Positions 49,709 to 59,182 are shown, numbered from the stretch's first letter. The stretch is 64,000 nucleotides of DNA from Lachnospiraceae bacterium (GCA_016281605.1 JAEEJA010000095.1:62001-126000), one strand, 5' to 3'. Numbers and translations: made by a program. Notes: generated by a model from the letters alone, not told the origin.

Positions 49709-49759
49709 CGTACCCACTCTTTAGCTTAGAGGTGGGGGATTTCTCCGACTGAGTTAAAA
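49709..49759 (-). repeat. Intergenic element B (IS200/IS605 right-end / omega-RNA-like)
   Basis: Minus strand TTTTAACTCAGTCGGAGAAATCCCCCACCTCTAAGCTAAAGAGTGGGTACGG; CCCCCAC/GTGGGT stem. Confidence 0.65.
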
Positions 49760-49764
49760 CCTTA

Positions 49765-50694
49765 TCACCTAGGCAATTTCACTTGTTTTAACAATTCCTG
49801 CATGGCATTTTCCATGTTCATGCCTTGTGTTCTGGCTCTCTGACTTATCTTTACTCTGTGCCCAAGAGCATCTTTTGTAACACTTTGAACATCCTCAGCA
49901 GTAACAAAATCTCTACCACCTATCACCGCCATCGCCTTTGCCATCTTGAGCATGGCTATGGTTCCACGAGGACTCGCTCCTGCGCTAAACATCTCATTGT
50001 TTCTGGTTTCTTCAACTATGGAAACTATATACTCATATATTTCATCTTTAACATACATATCGTTGGTATACTGTCTTATTTCCTTAAGTTCATCAAGTGT
50101 AATCACGCTTTGAACGTGCTCTACAGGGTTAGACGCATTGCCCTTAAGTATCTGTATGGCATCAAAATGTGACGGATATCCCATGGAAAGACAAATCATG
50201 AAACGGTCGAGCTGCGATTCCGGAAGCATCTGTGTTCCAGAAGAACCATAAGGATTTTCGGTAGCTATTACCACAAATGGATCGGGAAGAGGTCTGGTAA
50301 CGCCGTCAACTGTGGCATGCGCTTCCTCCATAACCTCCAGAAGTGCCGACTGAGTCTTTGGTGAAGTACGATTTATCTCGTCAGCTAAGAACAGATTACA
50401 AAAAACCGTACCCGGTCTGTACTCAAACTCCTGAGTTGCATTGTTATACATGGAAAATCCAAGGATATCGCTAGGAAGAACATCGGGAGTGAACTGCACT
50501 CTCTTATAATCCAAGGAAAGAGTCTTTGCAAATGTGGTTGCAAGGGTAGTCTTTCCTACTCCCGGAATATCCTCCATAAGGATATGTCCACCTGCTATCA
50601 TACCGGCAAGAACCTTCTCAACTACGTACTCCTTGCCCTTAATAACAGTATTTACATTATCGATAACTATTCGTAACTTGTCTGCATATGCCAT
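49765..50694 (-). CDS. MoxR-family AAA+ ATPase
   Basis: GHILMEDIPGVGKTTLATTFAKTL, RVQFTPDVLPSDILGF, FLADEINRTSPKTQSALLEVMEE, ATENPYGSSGTQMLPESQLDRFM. Confidence 0.95.
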   Translation of the reverse strand: MAYADKLRIVIDNVNTVIKGKEYVVEKVLAGMIAGGHILMEDIPGVGKTTLATTFAKTLSLDYKRVQFTPDVLPSDILGFSMYNNATQEFEYRPGTVFCNLFLADEINRTSPKTQSALLEVMEEAHATVDGVTRPLPDPFVVIATENPYGSSGTQMLPESQLDRFMICLSMGYPSHFDAIQILKGNASNPVEHVQSVITLDELKEIRQYTNDMYVKDEIYEYIVSIVEETRNNEMFSAGASPRGTIAMLKMAKAMAVIGGRDFVTAEDVQSVTKDALGHRVKISQRARTQGMNMENAMQELLKQVKLPR

Positions 50695-50790
50695 ATAAAT
50701 TTCCCCGTTTCTTTATTTTATGATTTATAGTATTTAATTTTTCCCTTATATATGTATAATACTAATAAGATATGGTCTGTATTACATTGA

Positions 50791-50828
50791 TTTAACTCAG
50801 TCGGGGTTCAAGCCCCGACTGAGTTAAA
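50791..50828. repeat. Perfect 16-bp inverted repeat
   Basis: TTTAACTCAGTCGGGG-TTCAAG-CCCCGACTGAGTTAAA. Confidence 0.92.
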
Positions 50829-50848
50829 AAGCTCCGCGAGGATGCACA

Positions 50849-50919
50849 CGGATTCGGATAGGTAAATGTCTGCTAAAGCAGACCCGAATCCGGCGCGCAA
50901 GACTCGCAAGCGAGTCTTG
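50849..50919. repeat. Cluster of nested and adjacent hairpins
   Basis: CGGATTCGG (50849-50857)/CCGAATCCG (50884-50892) enclosing GTCTGC-TAAA-GCAGAC; then CAAGACTCGC-AA-GCGAGTCTTG (50898-50919). Confidence 0.85.
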
Positions 50920-50983
50920 ACATAAAAACGATTATAGATGATAAAATTGTATGATTAAAATATGTTTATTATGTGTATTTGTC

Positions 50984-51859
50984 TTATATATTTTTATAGT
51001 TTTCTATTATATGCTTGTACATGGTCTCCACGGCAGGTGCCATGAAATCCATATCCAGGGTTGCTATACCTATAGTTCTGTATGCATTACCCTCTATGGA
51101 GTATGTATCTACATCGTAAGGCATATCGTTCATAACAAGCTCCGGCATAATAGCTATACCAAATCCGTTAGCAACAAGGGCAATAGCAGACATGTCGTCA
51201 ACTACATGGTATGCCGACTGGATATTTAGATTATTACTCTTAAAAAATCTTTGTATATCTGCATCGGTGGTCTCTCTCTGAGCTACAAACTTTTGCTTCT
51301 TAAGTGTCTCAATCTTTATAGGGAGAGTCTTATCATCAGGCCCCTTTCCCTTTGGGAATACGCATAAAAGCGGCTCCTTATAAAGGGACTCTATGGGTAT
51401 ATCACCTGCGCTGGAGGCAGATAAAAAGCCTATATCTACGATTCCGTTTTTAAGCCAATATGAAACATCATCATATGAACCTTGAAAAACTTCAATTATT
51501 ATATCCGGATACTGCTTTTCAAAGGAATGTATGATATCAGGCAGCCAATTGGTACATATACTCGAAAAGCACCCTATCTTGACCTTGCCCTTTTTAAGTC
51601 CATTCATCTCGGCTATGACTTGCTTCAAGCTTTCATCGCTGTTTAAAACGGCATTAACATAGGGAAATATCTGTTCTCCGTAATTTGTTAATGTTACACC
51701 GTTTTTACTTCTATTTAAAACAGCCGAACCAAGTTCACTTTCCATAGCGGATATGGTATGACTTATGGCAGATGGGGTTAATCCCAGTATTTCTGCTGCC
51801 TTCCGAAAACTCCCCTGTTCTGTAACAGTCTTAAAAACCTGATATGATAAAAGTGTCAT
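50984..51859 (-). CDS. LysR-family transcriptional regulator
   Basis: LLSYQVFKTVTEQGSFRKAAEILGLTPSAISHTISAMESELGSAVLNRSKNGVTLTNYGE. Confidence 0.94.
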   Translation of the reverse strand: MTLLSYQVFKTVTEQGSFRKAAEILGLTPSAISHTISAMESELGSAVLNRSKNGVTLTNYGEQIFPYVNAVLNSDESLKQVIAEMNGLKKGKVKIGCFSSICTNWLPDIIHSFEKQYPDIIIEVFQGSYDDVSYWLKNGIVDIGFLSASSAGDIPIESLYKEPLLCVFPKGKGPDDKTLPIKIETLKKQKFVAQRETTDADIQRFFKSNNLNIQSAYHVVDDMSAIALVANGFGIAIMPELVMNDMPYDVDTYSIEGNAYRTIGIATLDMDFMAPAVETMYKHIIENYKNI

Positions 51860-51979
51860 TATCAAAAACCTCCACTTTACTTATTTCATTGCCTTTTTCC
51901 TATACAAATAATCTAGATTTATTTTAACCGAATCATACAGATATTACAATAATTAATTATATTAGACTTAGTAAACCGG

Positions 51980-52046
51980 GTAAAAAAAGCACTCGATAAG
52001 AGCAGTAATAAGCCATTGGATATCACTGCCCCTACCAAGTGCAAAT
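51980..52046 (-). terminator. Long intrinsic terminator downstream of the alcohol dehydrogenase gene
   Basis: Minus strand GCACT...GCAGTGATA...TATTACTGC...AGTGC followed by TTTTTTT. Confidence 0.7.
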
Positions 52047-52067
52047 TATAAGTTTAACATATTATGA

Positions 52068-53213
52068 TTACATTAATTTCTTAAACATCTCTCTGAATTC
52101 TTCAAGCGATGCAGGTCTTGGATTACCCGGTGCACATGCGTCTGCTGCTGCAGATTCGCAAAGGAAATCAAGATCCTCTTCCTTTAACTTTTCAAGCTTA
52201 GTTGGAATACCAACATCTACAGAAAGCTGACGAACAGCATCTATAGCAGCTTTGCGATATGTAGCCTGATCCATACCTGTAGTATCTACTCCAAATGCCT
52301 CAGCAATTTTCTTATACTTTTCGCCTGTTTGCTCAGCATTGAACTCCATAACTATAGGTAACATCATAGCACACGCAACACCATGAGGTGTATCGTAAAC
52401 AGCACCTAAGGTATGAGCCATAGAATGTGCTATTCCAAGACCAACATTTGAGTAAGCCATAGCTGTAACGTACTGCGCAAGAGCCATTCCTTCTCTTCCA
52501 TCAGGATCATTTTCAACTGCTTTTCTTAAGTTTTTAGCAATCAGCTGTATAGCTTCGAGATTCAAGCAATCTGAAAGCTCCCATGCTGCAGCTGTTGTAT
52601 AACCTTCTATAGCGTGAGTTAAAGCATCCATACCTGTTGAAGCAGTAAGTCCCTTTGGCATGGTAGACATCATATCCGGATCAACTACAGCTACATCAGG
52701 AATATCGTTAGGATCCACACAAACAAATTTACGCTTCTTCTCAACATCGGTAATTACATAGTTAATGGTGGATTCTGCTCCTGTTCCACCTGTTGTAGGA
52801 ACTGCTATAGTAAATACAGTACGCTTTTTGGTCGGTGCAACACCCTCTAAAGAACGAACATCTTCAAACTCAGGATTGTTTATAATGATACCTATACCCT
52901 TTCCTGTATCCATAGAAGAACCACCACCGATGGTAATCATGAAATCAGCTCCTGATGCCTTGTATGCTGCTACTCCGCTCTGTACATTTTCAATAGTTGG
53001 ATTTGGTTTTATGTCTGAGTAAACCTCAAAATCAATTCCATTTTCTTTAAGTAAATCTGTCACCTTAGCTGTTAATCCAAACTTTACAAGATCCGGATCA
53101 GATGCAACAAAGGCTTTTTTGAACCCCTTAGCCTTTACTATTCCCGGAATCTCCTGGATTGCTCCATGACCATGGTAAGATACACCATTCAATACAAAAC
53201 GATTTACACTCAT
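52068..53213 (-). CDS. Iron-containing alcohol dehydrogenase
   Basis: DFMITIGGGSSMDTGKGIGIIINNP, AVPTTGGTGAESTINYVITD, GMDALTHAIEGYTT, GIAHSMAHTLGAVYDTPHGVACAMMLP. Confidence 0.93.
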   Translation of the reverse strand: MSVNRFVLNGVSYHGHGAIQEIPGIVKAKGFKKAFVASDPDLVKFGLTAKVTDLLKENGIDFEVYSDIKPNPTIENVQSGVAAYKASGADFMITIGGGSSMDTGKGIGIIINNPEFEDVRSLEGVAPTKKRTVFTIAVPTTGGTGAESTINYVITDVEKKRKFVCVDPNDIPDVAVVDPDMMSTMPKGLTASTGMDALTHAIEGYTTAAAWELSDCLNLEAIQLIAKNLRKAVENDPDGREGMALAQYVTAMAYSNVGLGIAHSMAHTLGAVYDTPHGVACAMMLPIVMEFNAEQTGEKYKKIAEAFGVDTTGMDQATYRKAAIDAVRQLSVDVGIPTKLEKLKEEDLDFLCESAAADACAPGNPRPASLEEFREMFKKLM

Positions 53214-53415
53214 TATAAAATCCTCCTTCTCATATTTGTTCATGTCGTGCACTTTACACGCTTTTTATATTATATCTGATTTTTCAAAATATAACAAGTA
53301 TCGATATCGTAATGTCCGTGTCAATTTGTTGTTCAAAAGAAATAAGTTGTCTATCTTGGAAAGTTCGTATATAATTGGAAATGTATGCACTTCTATAAAG
53401 AAAGGAATAAGTAGT

Positions 53416-54693
53416 ATGGCTATGAAGAAAAAGCCGGTTACCGGCATGAAGGATATATTGCCCAGAGAAATGGAAATCCGTGATTATGTTATAGGGCAAA
53501 TAAAGGAGACTTACAGAACATTTGGTTTTTCATCTATGGAGACCCCATGTGTAGAGCACATTGAGAATCTTTCCTCAAATCAGGGTGGAGAAAACGAAAA
53601 GCTAATATTTAAGATTTTGAAGCGTGGAGATAAGCTTTCGTCAGCCGTTTCTCGAATTTCTGAAGCTACAGTTCCTGATGTAAGCACTCTGACTGACAGT
53701 GGTCTTCGTTACGACCTTACTTTACCTCTGTCTCGTTACTATGCAAACAATGCAAATGAACTGGGAAGTCCTTTTAAAGCGCTCCAGATGGGAAATGTAT
53801 GGAGAGCTGACAGACCTCAAAGAGGCAGGTATCGTCAGTTTATGCAGTGTGATATAGATATTTTGGGTGAACCCACCATCCTGGCTGAGATAGAGCTTAT
53901 CACTGCAACCACAACACTTCTTGGAAAGATAGGCTTTGAAAAATTTACCATACGTCTTAATAATCGAAAAATGCTTAAGGCTATGGCTGCCTACAGTGGT
54001 TTTGGTGAAGCAGACTATGACAGCGTATTTATAACCCTTGACAAAATGGATAAAATCGGCCTTGAGGGGGTAAATTCCGAGCTTATAGAGCAGGGTTACT
54101 CTGAGGAGTCCGTAGACAAGTACTTGGATCTTTTTGATAAAGTCACTCCTGATGCAGAAGGTGTCAGATACTTAAAGGATACCTTGGGGGAATACTTAGA
54201 ACCGGGAATTGCCGAAGACCTGGAGACTATTATATCAAGTGTGGACAGTGTTAAGTCAGCTGACTTTAAGATTGCGTTTGATCCTACATTGGTTCGTGGT
54301 ATGAGCTACTATACCGGACCTATATTTGAGATATCCATGGATGAGTACGGCGGATCTGTGGGTGGTGGCGGACGTTATGATGAGATGATTGGTAAATTCA
54401 CCGGTCAGAGTACTCCGGCTTGCGGTTTTTCTATCGGTTTCGAGCGAATAGTTATGCTTCTCTTAGAGCGAGATTATCAGGTTCCTACAAGTAAAAATAA
54501 GGTTTGTTACTTAGTCGAGAAGAACATGCCTTCCGAAAAAATGCTTGAGATCCTTAAGAAAGCTAAAGAGGAAAGAGAACAAGGTACAATCGTAAATATT
54601 GCAATCATGAAGAAAAATAAGAAATTCCAGAAAGAACAGATGGAAAAAGAAGGTTATACCGAATTTGTAGATTTTTTTGTTAATAAATTGTAA
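53416..54693 (+). CDS. hisS: Histidyl-tRNA synthetase
   Basis: PVTGMKDILPREMEIRDYVIGQIKETYRTFGFSSMETPCVE, LTLPLSRYYANN, MGNVWRADRPQRGRYRQFMQCDIDILG, GGRYDEMIGKF. Track start at 53236 is too far upstream; ATG 53416. Confidence 0.95.
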   Translation: MAMKKKPVTGMKDILPREMEIRDYVIGQIKETYRTFGFSSMETPCVEHIENLSSNQGGENEKLIFKILKRGDKLSSAVSRISEATVPDVSTLTDSGLRYDLTLPLSRYYANNANELGSPFKALQMGNVWRADRPQRGRYRQFMQCDIDILGEPTILAEIELITATTTLLGKIGFEKFTIRLNNRKMLKAMAAYSGFGEADYDSVFITLDKMDKIGLEGVNSELIEQGYSEESVDKYLDLFDKVTPDAEGVRYLKDTLGEYLEPGIAEDLETIISSVDSVKSADFKIAFDPTLVRGMSYYTGPIFEISMDEYGGSVGGGGRYDEMIGKFTGQSTPACGFSIGFERIVMLLLERDYQVPTSKNKVCYLVEKNMPSEKMLEILKKAKEEREQGTIVNIAIMKKNKKFQKEQMEKEGYTEFVDFFVNKL

Positions 54694-54896
54694 TAATTTT
54701 TCATTATGAATTTGAGGCTATATATGTTACAATTTTGTCAAATGGGTGGTTGTGAATAAGAATTAAAAATGTAAATTTTATTACCTTTTATACTAACGTA
54801 TCTTTTATTCGTTAAAATTATTACATTTAATTAGTACATTGTGTGTACATATTACACATTGTAATACAATTAAACATTTTAAAAGGAGGTTTAACA

Positions 54897-56201
54897 ATGA
54901 AAAAGTTAACAAAGAAAGCTTTAGCTCTCACTCTTTGTGCCAGCATGGTTTTCGGCAGCGCATTTACAGGTGCCAATGCTGATGCAAAGAAGAAAAGCAA
55001 AAAAGTCACAATCTCAAAGACAAAGCTTACTCTTTCTGTTGACCAGTCAAAGAAACTTACTCTTAAGAAAGGAAAAAAGACACTTAAGTGTAAAACCTGG
55101 TCATCCAGCGATTCTACAGTAGCTACTGTAGGAAAGAAGACAGGTAAGGTAACCGGTGTTTCAGAGGGAAGTGCAGTTATTAAGGCCAAGTTCAAAGGTA
55201 AGGTTTATAAGTGCAAGGTAACAGTTAAGTCTGATGCTACACCTTCACCATCAGCTACACCATCTACAAAGCCAGGTGTATCTGCTTCACCTACAGTAAG
55301 ACCTTCAGGTTCACCCGGAACATCAACCAGACCAACTACTAGGCCTTCATCAAATCCTACTACAGATCCTTCAGATAATCCTACTCCAACTCCCGGTATA
55401 GAGGATAACGGATTTAATTATGAAGACGATGTAACTTATGTTGACAACGCTAAGAATGTTAGAGTTGAATTCCAGATCAATAAAGATGTTGTTTCCGAAG
55501 AAGAGCTTATTGAACTCGGCTACGATGTAACAGATGGCGTTGCTTCTAAGGATACTATCTGCGAAGTAAGAGAATACACCTTCCAGAAGCTTCCTAACAC
55601 ACTCAGAGGATTACAGACTATTCCTCTTACAGGAGAATATTCTTTCGAAGATCCTATCGATGGTTATGAGTATGAAGAAGATGGAATCGGATTCAATACT
55701 ATGATGGCTTCTGCTTGTGTAGCGGCTACATTTAGAGGATACTCAAATCCTTCAGACCCAATGGGTGATAAGGATCCTATGGTTCAGGAGTGCAGAAAAA
55801 TGTTCGAGTACTTAAATGGACCTCGCGAAGCTAACAATATCGCTAATGCCCGTTGGCAGACATGTGTACAGAGCATGAAGGATGCTACAACAGTTCATCC
55901 AAATGTATACTTAAGCTACTTCGGAGCTAAGTCAGATCTCTTCTATGAGGATCCGGGCGAAGGAAACTATAAGCTTACTGTTTATCGCGGACCTTACATG
56001 ATTCCTGAAAAGGAAACTATTACCGGTAAGAGACCCGCGACATACATGATGTTCATCGGAAACGGTGATGAGCAAAACGATTGGGGAACTGACAGATATA
56101 TCGATGTTTGGAAGTCTTCAGACGGAAATTGGTATTCATGGGATGATAATTATCTTCATGTAACAGCTAATAACTTCAGAACTCCTGAAGAGGGATTCTA
56201 A
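54897..56201 (+). CDS. Secreted Big2-domain protein with Ser/Thr/Pro linker and uncharacterised C-terminal domain
   Basis: RBS AGGAGG, signal peptide, Lys-rich Big2 domain (KVTISKTKLTLSVDQSKKLTLKKGKKTLKCKTWSSSDSTVATVGKKTGKVTGVSEGSAVIKAKFKGK), PTPSPSATPS linker, acidic/aromatic C-term. Confidence 0.8.
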   Translation: MKKLTKKALALTLCASMVFGSAFTGANADAKKKSKKVTISKTKLTLSVDQSKKLTLKKGKKTLKCKTWSSSDSTVATVGKKTGKVTGVSEGSAVIKAKFKGKVYKCKVTVKSDATPSPSATPSTKPGVSASPTVRPSGSPGTSTRPTTRPSSNPTTDPSDNPTPTPGIEDNGFNYEDDVTYVDNAKNVRVEFQINKDVVSEEELIELGYDVTDGVASKDTICEVREYTFQKLPNTLRGLQTIPLTGEYSFEDPIDGYEYEEDGIGFNTMMASACVAATFRGYSNPSDPMGDKDPMVQECRKMFEYLNGPREANNIANARWQTCVQSMKDATTVHPNVYLSYFGAKSDLFYEDPGEGNYKLTVYRGPYMIPEKETITGKRPATYMMFIGNGDEQNDWGTDRYIDVWKSSDGNWYSWDDNYLHVTANNFRTPEEGF

Positions 56202-56260
56202 GATAGTAGCGTGAATTAAGAGCAATAGTTCATTAAGAACTACTGACTAAATAACAAAAT

Positions 56261-56308
56261 CAAAGGGGCTGTCGCACTAAGTATAATGCAACAGCCCCTT
56301 TTTTATAT
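56261..56308 (+). terminator. Intrinsic terminator
   Basis: AAAGGGGCTGTCGCA...TGCAACAGCCCCTTTTTTA. Confidence 0.9.
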
Positions 56309-56333
56309 AATTAATAATAGATTTTATATGCAC

Positions 56334-57626
56334 CTACTGCAGATAATACTGATGTCTGTCCTGCATAAACTTCTCTTCATTATAGACAAGTAGGATATCA
56401 TCAAATCTTTCTACGCTTTGCAAAGTGTCAAATATACTTGAGTTTGCATATCTTAGGTCTATCATGTAAATATAATCATAATCCTGACAAAGGTAAGGCA
56501 CAAGCGCATTGGAGTAAGAATCCTTAACCATGATAAGGGTTGAACCGTCATCCTTAGGTGTATCAATTATTACCTGACTGTAATTACCTGAAAGAAAATA
56601 CTCGTACTTATCAGCAGTTTTTAGCTTTTCTGGATAGTACATGGTCTTTCCCTTTGTTATTTCTCCGGAATCATTAATAGTTACGTCCGCCTTCTCTGCA
56701 GCCTCTATATCAGGCTTTTCTATAACATCAGCCTCTACCTTGAGGTGAATCTTATTGTATGTTGTACCATAAAAATCATCTGCTAACTTAACATACTTAA
56801 ATCCGTCCGGCTTGGTTATCAGGTCGCTCTTACCTGATTTATCGGATTTTGAATCCTTCTTTTTCTCATTTTCAGAGCTTGAATCAGAATCAGATTTTTT
56901 ATTCTTATCTGTATCAGAGTCCGAATTCATACCTTCTCTGGTGTCATCGGTTCCCTTGACTCCAAGGGAATTTTTGATCTCTTCGTATCCATATGCTGCT
57001 CCAAGCGCTGTCCAGTGGTGATCCGTCCGATAATATATATATTCATCATCATGCTTTTTAAGTGGTTCAAGTAAGTTGATAATTACTGAATCCGAATCAT
57101 TTATCTTCTTAGCAAGCTTCTTCTCCATGTATTCCTGCATACTGCACTTGCTCGAAAACATCGGAAGCTTTGATTTTAATGCCCTCGCCTTACCCGGAAC
57201 CAATACAACTTTCACATGCTTAGTTCCTATGCTTTCCGATGCCATGTTGACAAACTTAGATACATAGCGCGCATTTTCCTTTATAACATCTTTTTCAAAA
57301 TCAGAATCCTCATACTTTTCTATGAGATAATCATCCTTCCCGATGTATATATCATTTATCAGCTTTTTTCCTGTGGTTATGTCTGCCTTGGTTTTTATGG
57401 TTACCCAGCCGTCACGAAAAGCAAAGTGATCACTTAGGTAATCCACAAATCCCTTCTGGAACTTACCGTTTAAAATCCTCGATAAGCTAACCTTTGGAAA
57501 TGTAGCGAGTTTTCTTTTTTCTAACTCTGAATAACTCTTATTTCGATTCATAACAGTAAATACAATCATGGCTGATATGTATAGTACAGATAGAATAATC
57601 AAAGAATATTGTAATTTTCTTTTCAT
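56334..57626 (-). CDS. DHHW/AlgX-like protein (O-acetylation associated)
   Basis: NGKFQKGFVDYLSDHFAFRDGWVTIKTKAD, YYRTDHHWTALGAAYGYEEI, STLIMVKDSYSNALVPYLCQDYDYIYMIDLRY; N-terminal TM. Confidence 0.85.
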   Translation of the reverse strand: MKRKLQYSLIILSVLYISAMIVFTVMNRNKSYSELEKRKLATFPKVSLSRILNGKFQKGFVDYLSDHFAFRDGWVTIKTKADITTGKKLINDIYIGKDDYLIEKYEDSDFEKDVIKENARYVSKFVNMASESIGTKHVKVVLVPGKARALKSKLPMFSSKCSMQEYMEKKLAKKINDSDSVIINLLEPLKKHDDEYIYYRTDHHWTALGAAYGYEEIKNSLGVKGTDDTREGMNSDSDTDKNKKSDSDSSSENEKKKDSKSDKSGKSDLITKPDGFKYVKLADDFYGTTYNKIHLKVEADVIEKPDIEAAEKADVTINDSGEITKGKTMYYPEKLKTADKYEYFLSGNYSQVIIDTPKDDGSTLIMVKDSYSNALVPYLCQDYDYIYMIDLRYANSSIFDTLQSVERFDDILLVYNEEKFMQDRHQYYLQ

Positions 57627-57651
57627 AAATATCACCAATTAATAACATTAG

Positions 57652-59136
57652 TTAAAATCTAAAATATAAGAATGGATTATAAGTACTTGAAACCATGTAT
57701 GCACTGCAAAGAAAGAGACAAGTTATAACAAATAAAACTCTTCCAATCCATGCTGCACTTTCAGATTTACCAAACACCTTTATACAAAGCTTTTTGATAA
57801 GTGAAAATGATCCTATAAGGCCTATCAAGAGTAATATTATATTACTCATCACCATAAATGCTGCGTCTCTGCTTACAAGCCCCTTTCCGGCATTAAAGCA
57901 AAGGCTCTTTACAAAATCACTTCCGTACTTTACATCACTGAATGAGAAAATAGCCCAGCCAATAACTACGAGCACAAATGTGTATATCCATGATATAAGC
58001 TTTGGAAGTTTCTCTAATACCTTAAGGAATCCAAGCTTTTCTATCAGTAAGAGTATAGCGTAGTACACTCCCCAAAGCACAAAATTCCAGCTGGCTCCGT
58101 GCCAAAGTCCCGTAAGCAGCCATACAATCGCTATATTTAATATCTGTCGTCCTTTACCCTTCCTGTTTCCGCCAAGAGGTATGTAAACATACTCCTTAAA
58201 CCATGTACTCAGGCTTATGTGCCACCTTCGCCAGAATTCCGTGATAGATCTGGATTCGTAAGGATGTTCAAAGTTTTCAGAAAAATTAAATCCAAAAAGC
58301 TTTCCGAGACCTATTGCCATATCGGAGTATCCTGAAAAATCAAAGTAAATCTGTAAAGTAAATGCAAATACACCGAGCCACGCGGTAAAGGTTGAAAGTT
58401 CAGATCTTTCCATAACCCTTATGCTATCCCAGAGAGCACCTACGTTATTTGCTATGAGAACCTTCTTTCCAAGTCCGATACTGAATCGGAATATGCCCTC
58501 GGAAGCCATATCAACTGTTTCCTTACGGCTCCTGATTTCCTTGTCGACAGTCTTGTACCTTACTATAGGACCTGCTATAAGCTGAGGAAACATAGATATA
58601 TAAGTCGAAAAGCTTACAATGTTTTTATTTACATTTACATTCTTCCTGTAAACATCTATTACATAGCTCATAGCCTGAAATGTATAGAAACTGATGCCTA
58701 TGGGAAGCGCAACCTTTAGAAGATCTATGTTTTTATCCGCTGTCCCTATAACAATCTTATCTATGTCTGTATGGAATAAATCATTAATTGTATTTACTAT
58801 AAATCCGGTATACTTAAAAACTCCAAGATAAAAAAGGTTGAAAACCACTGATATAACCAGTATAACCCTGGTGGTATGCTTTTCTTTTGTTTTATCCGAT
58901 ATGCTTTTATTATAAGCTTCATCAAGCTTAGCCCTGTGTGATATCAAGAGACCGAACAGAAAATTAAATACTATGGATATAATCATAAGTATTGTGTAAG
59001 CCGGTCTGTCCCATGCGTAAAAAACCAGGCTAAACGCAGTAAGCACCGCATTCTTTAAGAAACGCGGTGCAATATAATAACACAATAATACAATTGGTAA
59101 AAATACAAATAAAAACTCTATATTACTGAAAACCAT
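57652..59136 (-). CDS. MBOAT-family O-acyltransferase
   Basis: PIGISFYTFQAMSYVIDVYRK, FPQLIAGPIVRY, YFDFSGYSDMAIGLGKLFGF, RRWHISLSTWFKEYVYIPLGGNRKG, LTGLWHGASWNFVLWGVYY. Confidence 0.95.
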   Translation of the reverse strand: MVFSNIEFLFVFLPIVLLCYYIAPRFLKNAVLTAFSLVFYAWDRPAYTILMIISIVFNFLFGLLISHRAKLDEAYNKSISDKTKEKHTTRVILVISVVFNLFYLGVFKYTGFIVNTINDLFHTDIDKIVIGTADKNIDLLKVALPIGISFYTFQAMSYVIDVYRKNVNVNKNIVSFSTYISMFPQLIAGPIVRYKTVDKEIRSRKETVDMASEGIFRFSIGLGKKVLIANNVGALWDSIRVMERSELSTFTAWLGVFAFTLQIYFDFSGYSDMAIGLGKLFGFNFSENFEHPYESRSITEFWRRWHISLSTWFKEYVYIPLGGNRKGKGRQILNIAIVWLLTGLWHGASWNFVLWGVYYAILLLIEKLGFLKVLEKLPKLISWIYTFVLVVIGWAIFSFSDVKYGSDFVKSLCFNAGKGLVSRDAAFMVMSNIILLLIGLIGSFSLIKKLCIKVFGKSESAAWIGRVLFVITCLFLCSAYMVSSTYNPFLYFRF

Positions 59137-59182
59137 CGGTTTGCCTTTCAAGAACTAAATCAGTTTTATCGTAAGTAAAGAA

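Noticed and set aside
46122-50694. Transglutaminase-DUF58-MoxR as a novel system
   Set aside because: This gene set is a widespread known cluster; only the embedded element B is unusual.
53252-53415. T-box leader upstream of hisS
   Set aside because: No T-box TGGNACCGCG-type motif or terminator/antiterminator pair seen in the gap.
53236-53415. N-terminal extension of hisS in the ORF track
   Set aside because: Conserved HisRS start (MAMKKKPVTGMKDILP) at 53416 follows an AAAGGAATAAGT RBS-like site; the upstream segment overlaps the divergent adh region.
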